64,000 nucleotides of DNA from assembly GCA_013398295.1 (NCBI GenBank), contig VZSF01008169.1, forward strand, positions 1,674,001-1,738,000. The letters run 5' to 3'. The notes below the pieces were generated by a model. The model made no database searches, was not told where the DNA came from, and saw nothing but the letters and a program-made list of their open reading frames with translations. Positions 24,301-39,300 of this stretch are shown one piece after another. The position numbers and the translations under genes are program-made. Within the stretch, counting starts at the first letter, position 1. Each line of letters begins with the position of its first letter. This stretch comes from Chionis minor. Lineage: Eukaryota > Chordata > Aves > Charadriiformes > Chionididae.

Positions 24301-27300
24301 TTTTAGCGTCAACATGTGCGCGTTGGTGATTATTATTTATTGTGCAGCATCTGTGTACCAGATTAAACTCCTCCAGATGATTCTTTTCCTTTTCTTTCTT
24401 CCTGTTAGGTAAAGTATCATCAAAGATATGAAAAAGAGATCAAGGGAAAAGCGAGCCATACAGCTGGAACAGATGTTACTTTTGCAAGAGAAAATGTAGA
24501 TCAATGTGGCCAGGTACGCAACATCCGAGAGGTATCCATACTGATGTTGATCATTACTATGCCTGATTGCTCAAGACTTTGGAAACTGCAGTGAGACCTA
24601 TTTGCACTTTGCCTTCCTGTATGAGAAAGCAAGGTTTCAGAGGAAAAGATGGTGTGCAACAGCACCATGCTCTGAATTTGTAATGTATTTGGCATTGGCA
24701 CTTACAAGATGAGACTACAAGGTGCATGCACTGTCCCTGCATGATCCTTATGGTAGGGTCATTCCAAAAGGTACACCTTACCTTGGCAAATTTTATCTGT
24801 GTGCATCTATGCACTATACATGTCTATTGTGGTGGTGTTACCTGTCACACTGAAATGTGTTTACCTGTGGAAACTTTCCCATCCGTGAGAAAGAAAATGT
24901 AAATTCGGTTAGGTGAAAGAGTGAAAGGGCTGTGAAATGGTAGAATGTTAGTAGATAGTTAAGCATCATTTCCCTGCCAGTATTTTTAGAAAGCGTAGGT
25001 GCTTTGCAACTCTAAATATGTGCAAGTGGCACTGAAGATCATACACGATCTCTTTGATTTCAGCTTTTCTGCAAAAGTGCTGTTATGAGTTAGACAAGTT
25101 GTAGTTCTGCATTTGTGGAACCAAATAGGCTTTAGTTCTGTTTTGGTCTGTGGCATTCAGTGTGCTTTTATTTCATTTTTAAGGGAAAGCAATTATTTTT
25201 ATGATCTCTCAAAGTGCATCCAAAGTTCTATTACAGTTAAGTTAGGGAAATAATACAGCTAAATAGAACTGAATTTGAAAGAAATTGAGTAGTGGTTTTG
25301 TATAAACAAAACTGTTAGTCTTAGGTTTTTCATCCTAGCTTCTCATGAGACCCAAATACTTTGGAGAAATGAAGGAACAGGGAATATATTGTCCTAAGAC
25401 ATTTGGGAGTTTTACGTTTCTTCACTCCTTCTGTCCAAACCTACATCTTGTAATATGTGAAAAGCAAACCATCCTTGAAGAATATGAGTTTAGAATATGT
25501 AGCATTGAAACCTTCCATTAGTTTCTGTCTTTTGAACTACTGCAAGTTTTAGTAAGAATAAACAAATGAAATGAATTTGAAAAAGCACTAATTGCATTTT
25601 CAAGCATTGGAATGCTGCTATCTTTAGAATTAATTTAAGTTTTTTTTCTTTGAAAGTATCTTTGAAACTTCAGTCACAGACTTCAAATTTAATTTGAGTT
25701 TTATTTTTCGTAGATTGTATTCTGATATTTTTATTCAAATAAAATAGAGCCATTGAAATTAATGGATCTTTCTGAGCGAAGCATGAGTGATTTAACATGG
25801 GTAAAGATTAGATTTCTGACTGTTGAGATCATGAGGGTACATCATACAGATGTATATATATAACACGAGACAATTTAAGGAATCTTACTGTAAAATTCCT
25901 GTATGCTGAACACCTGTTTTGTTCATGTTTAAAAAAATCTTAGAAGTGGCTAAAATTAATTATCTGGAACTTTGAAATGACTGTTTTGTAATATGAGCAA
26001 TATTAGAAATGATATAAAAATGTATTTGAGAAAGTTAGAAGAAAAAGAAAATGTCAAGTTAATCTGAAAAAGTCAGACTCATGAATGGCATTTTAAAAAA
26101 ATAACCCAGCTGATTAGTCAAGGTAACTTTTTATTTTCTGTGCCTGTTTATAGAATAACTTAGATGCAGTAACTATAATTACAATATACTGTTCACAAAC
26201 TTATGATATGACCTATTTTATCATGTGACATTGATGGTGCACAAAATGACGTACAATGGATTGTTTTGCATCGAGAAGTCACAAGAGAGTTACCCCAAGT
26301 ATTTATAGTCCTTTCTATCTGTGCTCTCCATGATATTCTTGACATGCCACACATTCTTTTTTCACTTAAATGGGATCTTTACTACAAAGTATTTACAAAA
26401 TATTACAGAGAAGACACAGTACCCTATATCTTACTTTTTTGTATACTTACCCTCTTCTCCCCAGATCTTGCCATAGAAAGCTTTGGCATGGAGACTGGGT
26501 ATTACCATTTTTAAAAAAGCTCCAGTATTTTGTTATTAAATTATCAAAAGGCTTTTCAAATTGTCAAAACATTTACACTAAAACTTATTTATAGATAGAT
26601 TTAAGCAAATTAATTCTGCAACAATTGGGTTTTTTGAATCAAATGGAATTTTGTGATTTTGTTCCCTAAGGCATTTACCATTTTAATGAAGCAGAAATAT
26701 CTAGATATTAAAGAATCTTTCTTCAAAATATATCATTACACTAAAGAAATACTATTTTTGGTCAGTTATGATGTGAGAAATAGCCATGGAGAGATCAAGA
26801 GACTTCTGTTGTGTCACAGAGGAAGGCTGACTGTATGCTAAACTTGGAAAGTTTAAGCAAATCTCCTGGCTGCCCAAACCATTAGATTTTTTAATAGTTT
26901 TCCAGGGAAACATATATTGACAAAGAGAAGGGCTAGCAGATATCATCTCTGTAAGAGCTGAGGTGGGATTAGAAGGATGTATGTCATTCTATACTTGAAT
27001 GCTATCTTGACCACTGCTAATTGCTACTTTAATTTTTCTTGCAATGCAACACAAGTAATTTCACAGGCACAGTTAATTTAATGGGGGGGGGGGGGTTATT
27101 CTTACAGTTGGTCATTTTATTCTCTTTTTCATTAAAAAAAAAAAAAAGGCAGCAACAAACTTTCCTCCTAACAAGGACTATGGGGCTTGGTGAAATCACT
27201 CAAGGCCCCACCTGCTTATATATGAGTAAACACTCTGAATTTTCTTCAGGATTATATGGATGAGTATGAAGAACGCAGAGGGAAAGGAAGCTTTCCTGCT

Positions 27301-30300
27301 ATGATCACTCCAGCTTATCAAAATGCCAAGAAAGCAAATGAATTGGCAAGTGATGTAAGTATGAAACCTGAATCAATACAATTCATAAACAATTAAAACC
27401 AGCAGTTTGTCAGAGCAGTGCCTGGGAGGAGAATGCTAAAATTACACTTGGGAAGTAAACAACAATGACATTTCGCTGCATTGCTGGGAACTGGATGGCT
27501 CAGGGGATTAATAATATCCATTAATAGAAGGGGACACAGCTCCAACTTGCATGAAGGAGGAGATGGATGTAGCAACTAATGGGGCTCCCTACTGTTAGGT
27601 TAACCCTCCTGGCAAATCTGTACCTGTATTATTAATGAAACCTTCAACTGCCTTAATCATCCTGTGGACTACTGTGGTATTCCCAGTAGTGAATAAATGG
27701 AGGATGAATGAGCTGAACTGGTTTTGATATTTTGATGTGTCTTGCCTCTAGCACAAAGCAAGTCATATGGAGGAAAAGGTACCATAGAGTACAACAACAT
27801 TGTCACTTTGCAAGACTGAGCTTATTTCTCGGCTGGGGATTTTTAGTTTTGGGTGGTAAGCTAAAGAATTGCCAAAAAAGTTGGTGATGTGCGATTCTTG
27901 CTGCGAGTGACAGCCTTTGTAGTGTGGACGCCTGTCCCCTATGGGGCTAGCTGAGCTGATGGGCTCAGTCTCTTTTCTGCAGAGCTAACTGATGGTTGAG
28001 TCTTTAAGCTTGTACTAGCCTGGAATGAACACTGGCAGTAACCTAGAGGGAAAGGATCAGTCATATTTTGTTGCTTGAACTTATAACTCAGAGAACATAA
28101 AAAACCTGAAACCTTCTGGGTCTAATCCTTATTTTGATGACAAGCTCAGTGACCCTATCTTTAAACATGAAATATTTAACCTTTCTCGATAAAGACGGCA
28201 GTTTCATAGGTTTTCAAAATGTTGATGGTCAGCAGTTTCCTTATTAATTTGTAATACCTGAGTGAGAAGCATTGCTTCATGGCAGTAAACTTAACACACT
28301 AGAGTACTTATGATCTTCAAGGTCCCAGCCAGCTGTAACCATTCTGTGATTCTATAGCAAGCTGCTTCGTATTTTTAAAGCCTAAGAAACTGTGTGCAGA
28401 CGTGGAAAATAAAATAAAAAACACTTCACACTTCAGCACATTTCAAATAATTTGTGATTTTTTTTTTTTTATGAATCTAATTTTTGAAGCAGTAACATAA
28501 GGTGAAGAATATAAACATCTCCTTGTATGCAAGAAATATTGAAATACATTCCCAACAGGGTTTTTTTCTGGACAAAGTTTGTCCAAAGGCCAATATAAGT
28601 AATATCTCTCTTCACCCATCCTAGCTCAATTTAAGTCAATAATCTGATGTTTAAATTAAATTAACAGATCCCTTATTTCATGGTAGAGAAATAGAATTGT
28701 CTTAAAACATTAAAACTGCAAAAGGATATAGTATTCTCAAAAAGCTGGTTTCTACAAAAGGAAATGTTTGCGGAGCACTTGATGACTATCTTTAATTCAC
28801 TGACTAGAAGTCTAAAATTAAAGTACTGAGAATTAACTTCAGTAATAGAAGAGCACACAAGCTCCAATCAGTCACTAGCCAAGAATCTGCTGATTATCTC
28901 TTCAAGCTATGAACAACAACCAGTGCTGTTCAATCTATGTAAAAAATGAATTTAAAAAAATGCTCTCTAGTGAAGTGGCTTGGCAGGGATTGTTATGGCT
29001 GTGATTTTTTACATGGTTTATTTCAGGAAGTAACAGCTTGCAGTGTTCCAACTTAGCTAGTTCTATTTGCTTCTCAAAGCAAGAATAGGAAAAATCTTAA
29101 CCCTATTTATCAAGCCAGTCTAAATAGCAATGGTGAAAATGTAGACATCTATTTTATAATTTTCCCTACTTCTTTTCAGATAAAATACAAGAAAGATCTT
29201 TCCAAGATGAAAGGTGCAGCTCACTTTCACTCCCTAACAGCTGAAGACAACTTAGTCCTTAAACAAGCCCAAAGTGTTAACAAGCTTGTCAGTGAGGTAA
29301 GGGGTTGAATCGATCTGTTAACAAATTTGAGAGCAGCTCATACAAACATTTGTGTCTGATGGATAAGGACTACAAATATAAAAGGCTGTTGTTCTTACTG
29401 CCCCGTATGTAACAAAAATGTTCTGTGTGTAGCACGGTAACTGAAGAGAAAGGTGCAGGAACAGATCTTCAGGTGCTGTTAACTGGCACTTCCGATGATC
29501 TGTATGAAAGTATGGGAAACTAACCCTACGAGAGGAATTCTGATTCTGGCCACACAAAGAACAGAAATCTAAAAAGAAACCCCTCAACTATGCTGTTAAC
29601 GTCCTGTGAAGTTATAATTATAAATGCTTTAGAATGACTTGGGTGTGTACGTTAGAGTGTTTCAAAGAAGGTTCTACTGATAATTAAAATGTAACACCAA
29701 CAGAGACAAAATTTATATTGCTCGTTAATGCAGGTTTCTGTTTTGTTCCATCATGTGAAAGACTGTGAGTTACTGATAACGCATTCTTCTGCTTGGCAAG
29801 GGAAGATTGCTAGGGAATTCTCAGTAGATTCTGAATTATTAATTTATTTATAGTGTCATATCAGCTATAAACCTATTAATAAATGTGAGTTTCTAGAGCT
29901 TCCCCATGGCAGTTTAAAAACTTATACTCTTAAGATGTCGAAGTATGAAACCTTCAATAATGAAAAACCCCTGGAAGTAGGACTGGAAGGGGCCTCCTGG
30001 GCCAATGATTCCTGGCTCCTGCTGTTTCGGCACAGTGTCATATAATCCTCTTCTTCTAATTTCTAGCCTACATTTATTCCTGGCCACTTTATTACTATTG
30101 TGTTTTGTGCCAAAATTGCCCTTTAGTTAAAAAAGTTCTTCTCCCTGCATGATTATTTTTCTGAGTTGTTTACAAACGGATATAATTTTCTTCTCTCTGC
30201 CTTTGTTTTCCTAGACTAAGCAAGCCAAATTCTTCTCATCTCCCTCTGTCTTTCACTGCAGCTATTACAGGCTGAGTCCATGTTCCTTAAACAGGAACGA

Positions 30301-33300
30301 CTGTAAGAGTACATAAGTTCTCGATGAGGTCTTGCTGGAACCTGCTACAAAACGTGTGCACTTCCCAGTGCCTGCTCAAAAGTCTCCTCTTGCTTCTGCC
30401 TTTTTCATGGCTGTGCTACTTGGGCACCTTGCTGTCTTTCTGTGGTCAGCCTACATATGAACTTATTCTCTTTCTTAGCCTTTCCAGGTGAAGATCTCTT
30501 ATAGCTCAAATTCTAATGACTACCCCCTACATATATTAATATCTGCATTGCTGAATTTAGTCCCATTTCTATTACCCCTTTTAATATCACCCTCAACATT
30601 CCTACTTCAGGGCAAAGGTACTAAATGAAAATATTAAACCAATTCTGTATTTAAACTCTGAGGAATTCTGCTGATAAACTTCCCCCTATTCAGTCTTTCT
30701 GGTTGAAAAACACCCATTGCTCTTTCTGCTTTCATTTGCACCCCACTGACCTTAAAATGCCTTCATAGGTCCTTGTTTTTGTTAATAATTTTCCCCGTGG
30801 CACTGTCTCATACTCTTTGCTGAAGTCCAAATGGATGAAATTGATTTCACTTCTTTTGCCTATGAAATGAGAACTGAGTATATGAAAGTCATCTTCATAT
30901 TCATTTTCATCATATGTCTTCTGATGAAAGCCATGTATCAAAACCGCTGATCAGTGGGTCCAGCTAATAAAAAGTGTGGGGGGAAATTTAACAGAGTTTA
31001 AGGTTTTACCATATCTTTCCTTGTGCATTTTTGTCACCAAGGTGGAGTATAAGAAGGATCTCGGAAACAACAAAGGCTACAGCATGAACTACTGTGATAC
31101 TCCGCAATTCAAGAATGTGAGCAAGATCTCCAAATTCACCAGTGATGTAAGTTTTCAGTACATTGTTTGTGGCTTGCTTAAGCTGGTAGCTGCTGGAATT
31201 GGAAGTCATCTGCGTGTATGTTTCAGATAAGCCTGTGCTGGGACTTTGATTATAACTGATTTTAACCCATGTCTGTACAGCACCTGCTCTAGCCTGTCCT
31301 GATGGATAGCTGGGGCTCATTTTATATAGGATTATGAAAAGAAATACTATGATGTATGAAAGAGAGGTTACTTACAATGGACTGCTAATCTAGAGAAGTA
31401 GCTGTCGGTTGTTACTGTTACCTATAATAATTATTACTTATTTCATTGTGTATGTCCATTTCCTGACTGGAAAGATAGGCAGAAGGTACTTTACAAGAGT
31501 TAGTGTCAGAAAGGAACATATTCACTGTGTGAAAGTAATCAATATTAATAATTATACTGCTTGTATCTCATCATGCTGAAGTGTAATTTTGCTTTTTACT
31601 GCTTGCTATCATTCTCTGAAATCCAGTAAATCTTTTGCCATACAGATGACATGGTGGAGTGGCTAATTTATCTTGTTGAATTCGCTACTCTGAGCTTGGT
31701 AAAAGCTGCACCACAACAGTCCAGTTTTGGTAGATGAATATGTGTTAATTTGTTAATGCACAAATAATGCTTCCCTGCCACGTTGGTGTAATATTTATTT
31801 CCGATGAAATAATATGCAGCAATAGAATGCGGACGTATCTCCTTTATGTGGCATCCAGTGATCTGAGGAATATGTAAATGACATCTTGTAAAATGGGAAA
31901 CTCACAGAGAGGTTTAGTTTTAATTTTTTTAAGTACCAAGGTTGTTGTGGACTCACGAATTTCTGTAGTGGTGCAACACGAGTAGACCACAGCTGTAATA
32001 ATTTGTCTCACTGCTGTAATGTATGGAAACTCAAAAAACCCCTAAATATGTTTTCTCAGTGTATTTTTGCTGCTTTTTTTTTTTTTTTTTGTACAGCTTA
32101 AATATAAAGAAACCTACCAGAACCAGATGAAAGGTCATTATATAGGTATTGGCATGGACAAGCGAATGCTACATGCCATGAAAGTTGGCAGCCTTGCAAG
32201 CAACGTAAGTCTTTTTTAACCACATTTGTATGGTTGTTGCTTTCTTGTTTGTAAGTTTTTCCAGAATTAAGTTGATAGAAAACTTTAGCTCAAATTGTAC
32301 TTGAGATCTGAAGGATAGATATGTTGAGATGAGGGGAAATTCTGGAAAGCCTTTTGTACTGATTTATATGCTCACTGTGTGGAAGAAGTTAAAATAAGCA
32401 AATTCAGTGATCTGGCAACATACTGAGCTCCTTCAGTTTTCTTTGACATCAGTAGGATGCTGAAGGTTGCTTGCCACCACCCTCAGGGTCGGACCTTTGC
32501 TGAAAAAACAGTCTTTAATGAAGATTTCTGGATTCCAATTTAATTTACTGGGTTAGCCAAGAAGCTATTTTGTTACATACCATTCCTTCAAGTACATTAT
32601 TTACAAATCTGTAAGAAGCTTGAGAACTAAGCAGAAAGATAAAAGAGATGTGTCATAGGTGGAAGTTAAGTTAATGCTCCCACTGTTGGCATTGGATTAA
32701 TTGAGGAGCTGAAAAAGAATCAATTAGTGGCTAAACTATGCAAATAATTTCATTTTCTTTGTCACTCATGACATTGAACTTACTTTGTTTCCTGCATTTA
32801 ATATTAATATTATTGTTTCTCCTTTCCTCTTGACTGATAATTATTCAAACAAATGACAGCTTAAAAAAAAAAAGATTTTTTTTTGTTGTTCTCCCTGTGT
32901 TTCAGATAGCCTATAAATCTGATTACAAACATGATGGTGTTGACTACAATTACCCAGCTACTCTCACTCCTTCATATCAGACAACAAGGAAGTTGGTCCC
33001 TTTGAAAGATGTAAATAATTTTATGGCTTTTTTTCTATGACTTGCATGGCTCATCATCTCTCTGTAGGAGAGATTGTGGTAGATTGCTTGTGTCAAATGA
33101 TTTAATCATTGGAGAAAACAGCTAGTGATAACAAAGTTAAAGCCAAAAAGTGCAGAGAGTCGAGAAGGCTCAGAGGAATAGAAAGTGCTGCCACCTCCTG
33201 TCGTTTTCTTCAGTTCACCACAGATTGTACAATAATGTGGAATGAGTGAGTTCTGCCCCATCCCTAGTCTGTGTTGCAAAACATCTCACCATCCTGAGCA

Positions 33301-36300
33301 GCTTCAACAGCAGCATCAAGGACTGAAAGGACAGGGAAACTTAGATAGGCTTTTCATCCTTTGTGAGCTCCCTGAAGGTAGGTGTTCACCGTTGAAGGGG
33401 AACTAATTGGTCGCATAACCTTCTCATGCCTGTGGTCCCTGCGAGAGTGGTGCCCTCGGTGCTTGGGGTTGAGCTACTGATGGAACAATGTGAAGAAATC
33501 TGTGTACTGCTGCGGTTATATGTGCTCTACAGTTAAATGGAGGATGTCAGGCTGTAGAGAATGCTGTACTTTCACTTCTAACAAGCGTTAAAGGCTTGAT
33601 TGATCTCATCTACCATTGGGAACTTGACCTGTGCCTTATTTAGGGGCGCAGTCACCGGACATTATTTATGAAATCAACAGAAAGAGAGCAGCACCTCTGC
33701 AGGGCATTTCTGACATAGCTAAGATGTACATAACCTGTCTTTACACTGAAATTGCAAGGAACCAGGGGCAAGATGCCTTAGTGATGAGGAAGGAAAAATG
33801 AGGAAGTACTTGATGCACTCTGACTGTAAGATTCACTATTACCTCTTGAGTGGTAATTTCAGCTTTCCCTCTGAAAAAGCTTAAAAAAAGTAGTTCACTG
33901 TTTGATTACTTAGTGTGTGAGACAGTTGTATTATGAAAGAGTTCAAAGTAAGCATAAATTCACGTCCAAAATGTACAAATTAGTTCTACCCATTCTAAAC
34001 ATTTCAGCACTACCTGTGGCTTTACATTTCAGAGTCAGCATCTGGTTTCGGAGCATGTAAATTAATTGGCCACAGAGACTCAGTTGCACTAGTCACGATG
34101 GTCATCTAGGAGTTTGAAACAGTCCCAGGGCTCGTCAGCTCACTGGTAACCAACACGCTGACTTTGAACTCTTTAAGAATACAAGTCTCTCACACACTGA
34201 GTAATCACAAGTAGCAATCAATACACGGTTTCAGTTAAAAAGAAATGACCCCTTTCTGTGGAAGTAAAGTGTTCTCTGTAAAGAAGTAAATAAACTGTTT
34301 TAAGTACCTTGATCACTTTGGACTTGCAAGAGGATTCAGGCCTCTATTCCCAATTTTTGTCATTGTGGCAGAAAGAACAAACTTTATGTGAGGATACCTG
34401 AGATAAGAAGGTCCACATTAAAATGGTTTCAGTAACTCAAAGTCTCTAGAAATATACTCCGCTTTACTGGGAAAAAAGTGTTCTTAAGAAACTAGTTTTA
34501 AGCAATGATGTGCAATGTTTGCAAAGTGGTGATTAACTACTGTTAGTATTAATTAAGGCCTATAGAGACTTATAATTATGCCCTGCAGTGTAGCACTGAG
34601 TCCTTTGGCAGCAACAGGTTTGAAAGAAAGCTTCTCCGTGATTTTTTAAATCTTGCATGATTTTGGGATTTAATATATTTATTTTTTAGCTTATTATTCC
34701 TGCTACCATGATAGTGTTTTAGGAATTTAGTGGGTTCCCAGAATATTAATGGCTGACATTAAAATGACTATTTTGTACTGTATATATTTTTCTTCTCTCA
34801 TCATCCACACAAAAGGGAGTTCTGTGATTAATTATTACATTAAAACTCAGTAAAAACAAAGAGAGTTCATTTGCTCTGCACAGCATTACAATGTGTAGAC
34901 CTCTTAAGAGACAATTACAATGTTCCTTTATGGAGGTAGTCTGATAAAGATAAAAATAGTCTGAGTGGTGGTTAAGGATATCAGTTTTATAGGACTGCTT
35001 TGGGACCAGCTGAAACTGCAGCTTTTTAAGAATTTATGGTTTTGAGGGGAAGGGCTTATAATTCAAAGTGGAATAAAAACTGCAGCCTCAGACTAGGAAT
35101 TTTTCAGAGCATTAACTCAGATCTAATGCAAGAGATCCTGGCATTTTTCCTCACCTCAATTTATTATGGTTTAAGTAAACTGTAAGTCCAGAGTATTAGC
35201 TAACAAAACTTTCTCTACTCAATCTCTCGTTTTCAGTCTGAACATTTCTTCCTTTATTAAATCTTCTTTTTAATTTTATTTTAAATTAGGTAAACTACAG
35301 GCAAAGCATAGACAAGCTGAAGTACAGCTCTGTTGCCAGCACTCCACAAATTGCTCAAGCGAAAATAAATGCTCAGCAGCTCAGTGACGTAAGTTTTGTC
35401 ATCATTAGCCATCATTGTTTATTAGAATTATGAGATAATTTTATTTCATAACATTTGTAGCACTTCACTGTTTTTGTTGTTGATAGTTCATCAGCAGATT
35501 TGCAACCAAAACAAGAATACAAATTGAATGAAATCACTTCCAAAAATGTGGAAAGTATACCAGATTTAATATTTTCTTCATTTTTAAAGGGTTGTATTAC
35601 TGTGCTTTTTTAAGGAGTTATCTTCTGTGTATTAATGCTTTTTTTAAAATAATATATTTTCTACTTTTAGGCAATCAGTAACTATTCTGTTTATAGAATA
35701 ATTATTCTACTTCTTAGTACCTAGGTAAAAGGTATAATTGTCTTTTTGCCCTTATATTTATGTCAGCCATACCCTATGGGTGTATGTATAATAAATGGCA
35801 CTAGCAGCCTGAAATTCAAGAGCAGTCAATAAGTGTAACGGTCATAATTTTACCTATTTAAAAATAACTGAGTTTGTTGTTTATTTTTTCAACATACGGC
35901 AGTTGAACTACCGAGCCCAGTATGAGAAGACAAAAACAAATTACACTCTGCCTCAGGACGTACCTCAGTTAGTCAAAGCAAAAGCCAATGCCGAGTTATA
36001 CAGCGAGGTAAGCTGAGCGATGTGGAAGTATTGGTGTTCATGATGCCATTAATAGACAGAAATGAATGTGAAGATGACAACACTGTTTCTGAAAGCAGTT
36101 AGTGTTTATCATCAGTCTTCACTCAACAGCATGAGGTATGGTAACCAGAATAGATAGGGATACTATCTCAAGGGTGGTGAAACTGCTAGACTTTTTTTTC
36201 CAAGACCTTTTCAGATTATTTGAATTTGTTTAGTACATCAGTCTTCACAAAATTAACTGCTTCTGAGGTGGTATTTGTGTGAGGAACCAACATTTGCACG

Positions 36301-39300
36301 TGTGGAGCAACACTCTTTGTGGCTATAATGTGTTGGGATGCATGCTCATTGTTAGATACTAGTAAAATATAACCATACGAAAAGCCAAATACAGAAATCA
36401 GGGCTTCCTGGATACTTCATTAGGTGCATGCATGGTATGCATGAAGGCACGCTTGATCCTGCTCTAACAGAATTTCAAGTGGAACTTTGAAAAAGAGCTT
36501 AAACAACTAGTACTTTAACTTCCATTAACTTTCAGAAGTTAAGCAGGTGATTCTCATGCATTTCATCTACGTTTGTCATATAGTGTGGCTCATGAGTGTG
36601 CTTTTGAAGCAGATCTCCAGATCATAAGGGTTGCTTCACTGAGCTTTGCTTCACATTGTGGGGTGGTCTGAGAGCACGCGAGCTGGATTCCTTTTGAATG
36701 AAACCAAACTGAAAGATGCTCTCCAGCAGCTCACATAAAGAACCGCAGCTACAAATAGGCATTCGGTGCATGGGACCTGACTAGCTTGAGTTTGGCGGCA
36801 GGTGGGGGTAAAGAAAAATCTTGAAACGAGTAGTGTGGTGTCTGATTCTAAGCACGAGCTGTTCCGCCCTATAGATCAGCTCCTATTGATCTACAGCATT
36901 TGCGTACGCAGACATAACCACAGTCACTTTTGAAAAACCTTTCTCCCCGACACCTTTTTAAAATTGAGAGCAATTGGTGCGTGTTCTGGGATTTAAAGTG
37001 CCTTTAAACTCCAAGAATAAAATTCTTTACTCCATCCTGGCCAATTAATTAGCTCAAAATGATAATGAACTGTGGCTTAAGAAGGTTCCGGTTTGTGGAC
37101 TTATTTATACTTCTGTTTTGCTCTTAGTTATTTTCATGTTCATTTGAAGGTCTTGTGTGTTTATGTGTTAATGACACATTGCTGTTTTTTCTTTCTCAGA
37201 TTAAGTACAAAGAAGGCTGGGAGAAGAGTAAGGGCCGGGGCTTTGAAATGAAACTTGATTCTCTGCCTTTACTTGCTGCCAAAGCTTCAAGGGATCTTGC
37301 CAGTGATGTATGTTATATTTAATTACCTAGGAATTATTCTTTATATAAGTTGCTATAGCACAGGGAAATAAAGGTTAGCTCACTTCATCTGGATTTTAAT
37401 TCCTGCGTTTGGCTGTTCATCTTTCTCAATGGCTGATAAACAGTTGGAAGCTTTCTCAGACTCTGCTGTGAAATTTCACTCTCTGAATTTTTTTTTTAAG
37501 TATAAGTGTACAGAAGGAAGCAAATTTGCAAAATAACAATGCCTTAATCCTCCCTTATTAAAATTCAGTGGTTTGAATCGTTTATAGCCTCAAAAAAGGC
37601 TGTTATAATCCACTGCAAAGAGAATGCATATTTCTTTAGTCTGCTTCTTTAACAAAAACACAAATATATTAAAAAAATTCCAAATGAACTCTTTTAAACA
37701 ACTTATCTCATGATTTTTAACCTGTGGAGGGGCAGAAAAGAAAATTTTCCTGCAGGTGGAAACTGTTCAGCAATGGTGGTGATTCTGAATCCCCACCTCA
37801 TTAAAATAAATGAAATCTTGAGTTCCTTGCTTGGTTTTTACGTGATTGATTTCTTATCTTTTGCTCTAAGAACCAGATAATTTAGCTAATCAGAAGACTT
37901 TATGTTTATAAGCATATCCACCTCAGAGGAGAGAACCTTAAAGAATGAGGTTAAAGACAGCGTAAATGAAACCAACCTGGCACACTTGGGAATTTCTGAG
38001 AAAATCTGTGAAATCTGAAGTGACAAAGTGCGAATCAGACTAAGCCCTTGTAAATTTTTACTATCCAAATCACCAGTGAAAAATGTATAGCTTATTTTGT
38101 GGGTAATCAGAAATGTTCATTGACTTAAACTATTTTTTTCACAGATTAAATATAAAGAAGAATACGAAAAAACAAAAGGAAAAGTGTTAGGAACCAAAGA
38201 TTCAAGACTTCTGCACTCTCTGCAGGTGGCCAAGATGAGTAGTGAGGTAAATTATGTATTTCTCTTACTTAAAACGTGTTTTTCATAATGATTAATCTTT
38301 TAGCAACAATACGTGATCTACCACTGTTACTGCTTTCACCAGAAGAAATTCTTGGAAGCGTTTAACAAAAATTGGTTTCCTTCCACAGTCTGCTAATCTG
38401 CAATGATTGATTGATTGTTTTTGTTCTCATATGGAATTTTGGGTTGATGGTATTTATTTTGTGGCAGGAAAATAACGTCATATTAGAAACCCGATATAAA
38501 CACATCTACATAAAGCTTTCAAGCAGATAAAACTGTGTTTGAAAGTAAGATGTACTGTAATAAAGAAGATGTCTCTAAAGTCTGCGAAATTCATCCTTCC
38601 ATCTGTTTTGTTCATCCCTCATAGGAACTGATTTCTACATGTGCTTTTTGCCTACTCTGCATAGGGACCCAAACAAGAGTGGAGATTTAAGATAGTTTTG
38701 GCTCTGCAATACACTGATAAAGACAACTTACTTTCATTCTTTCTATTTCTAGATTGCGTACAAGAAAGATTTTGAGGAGAGTAAGACCCATTTCCATCTG
38801 CCTATGGATATGGTGAACCTGAGACATGCCAAGAAGGCCCAGGAGCTTGCTAGTGACCTAGATTATAGAAAGAGACTCCATGAATACACAGTGGTTCCAG
38901 AGGATATGAAGACCAAATGGGCAAAGAAGGCCTACGGTCTTCAGAGTGATGTAAGAGGATATATATATATTCAGCTTAACTGTTACAAGTAGTATGAGTG
39001 TTTATAGACTTCTTCAGTTTGGCATTATTTCTCATTTCATATGGACGCTGTTAGATTTGCACTATGACTTTTTAAAATGCCTTTGAAATGTCTTTGAAAC
39101 TGGAAACACGCAAACCTTGTACCTGTGTTCCCCATGCCAGTAAATGTCATTTTCCTCTACAGCTTCGATACAGGGCAGATCTGATGTGGATGAAAGGAGC
39201 TGGGTGTATCACAGAAGGAAGTCTTAATATACAACAAGCCAAAAAGGCAGGAGATTTGGTCAGTGAGGTAAGCAAAGTGCTTAGGCTTCTGTCTGTTGTT

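Noticed and set aside
24557..24814. Minus-strand open frame in intron 9 as a nested gene
   Set aside because: No family resemblance and length within what chance gives in 64 kb.
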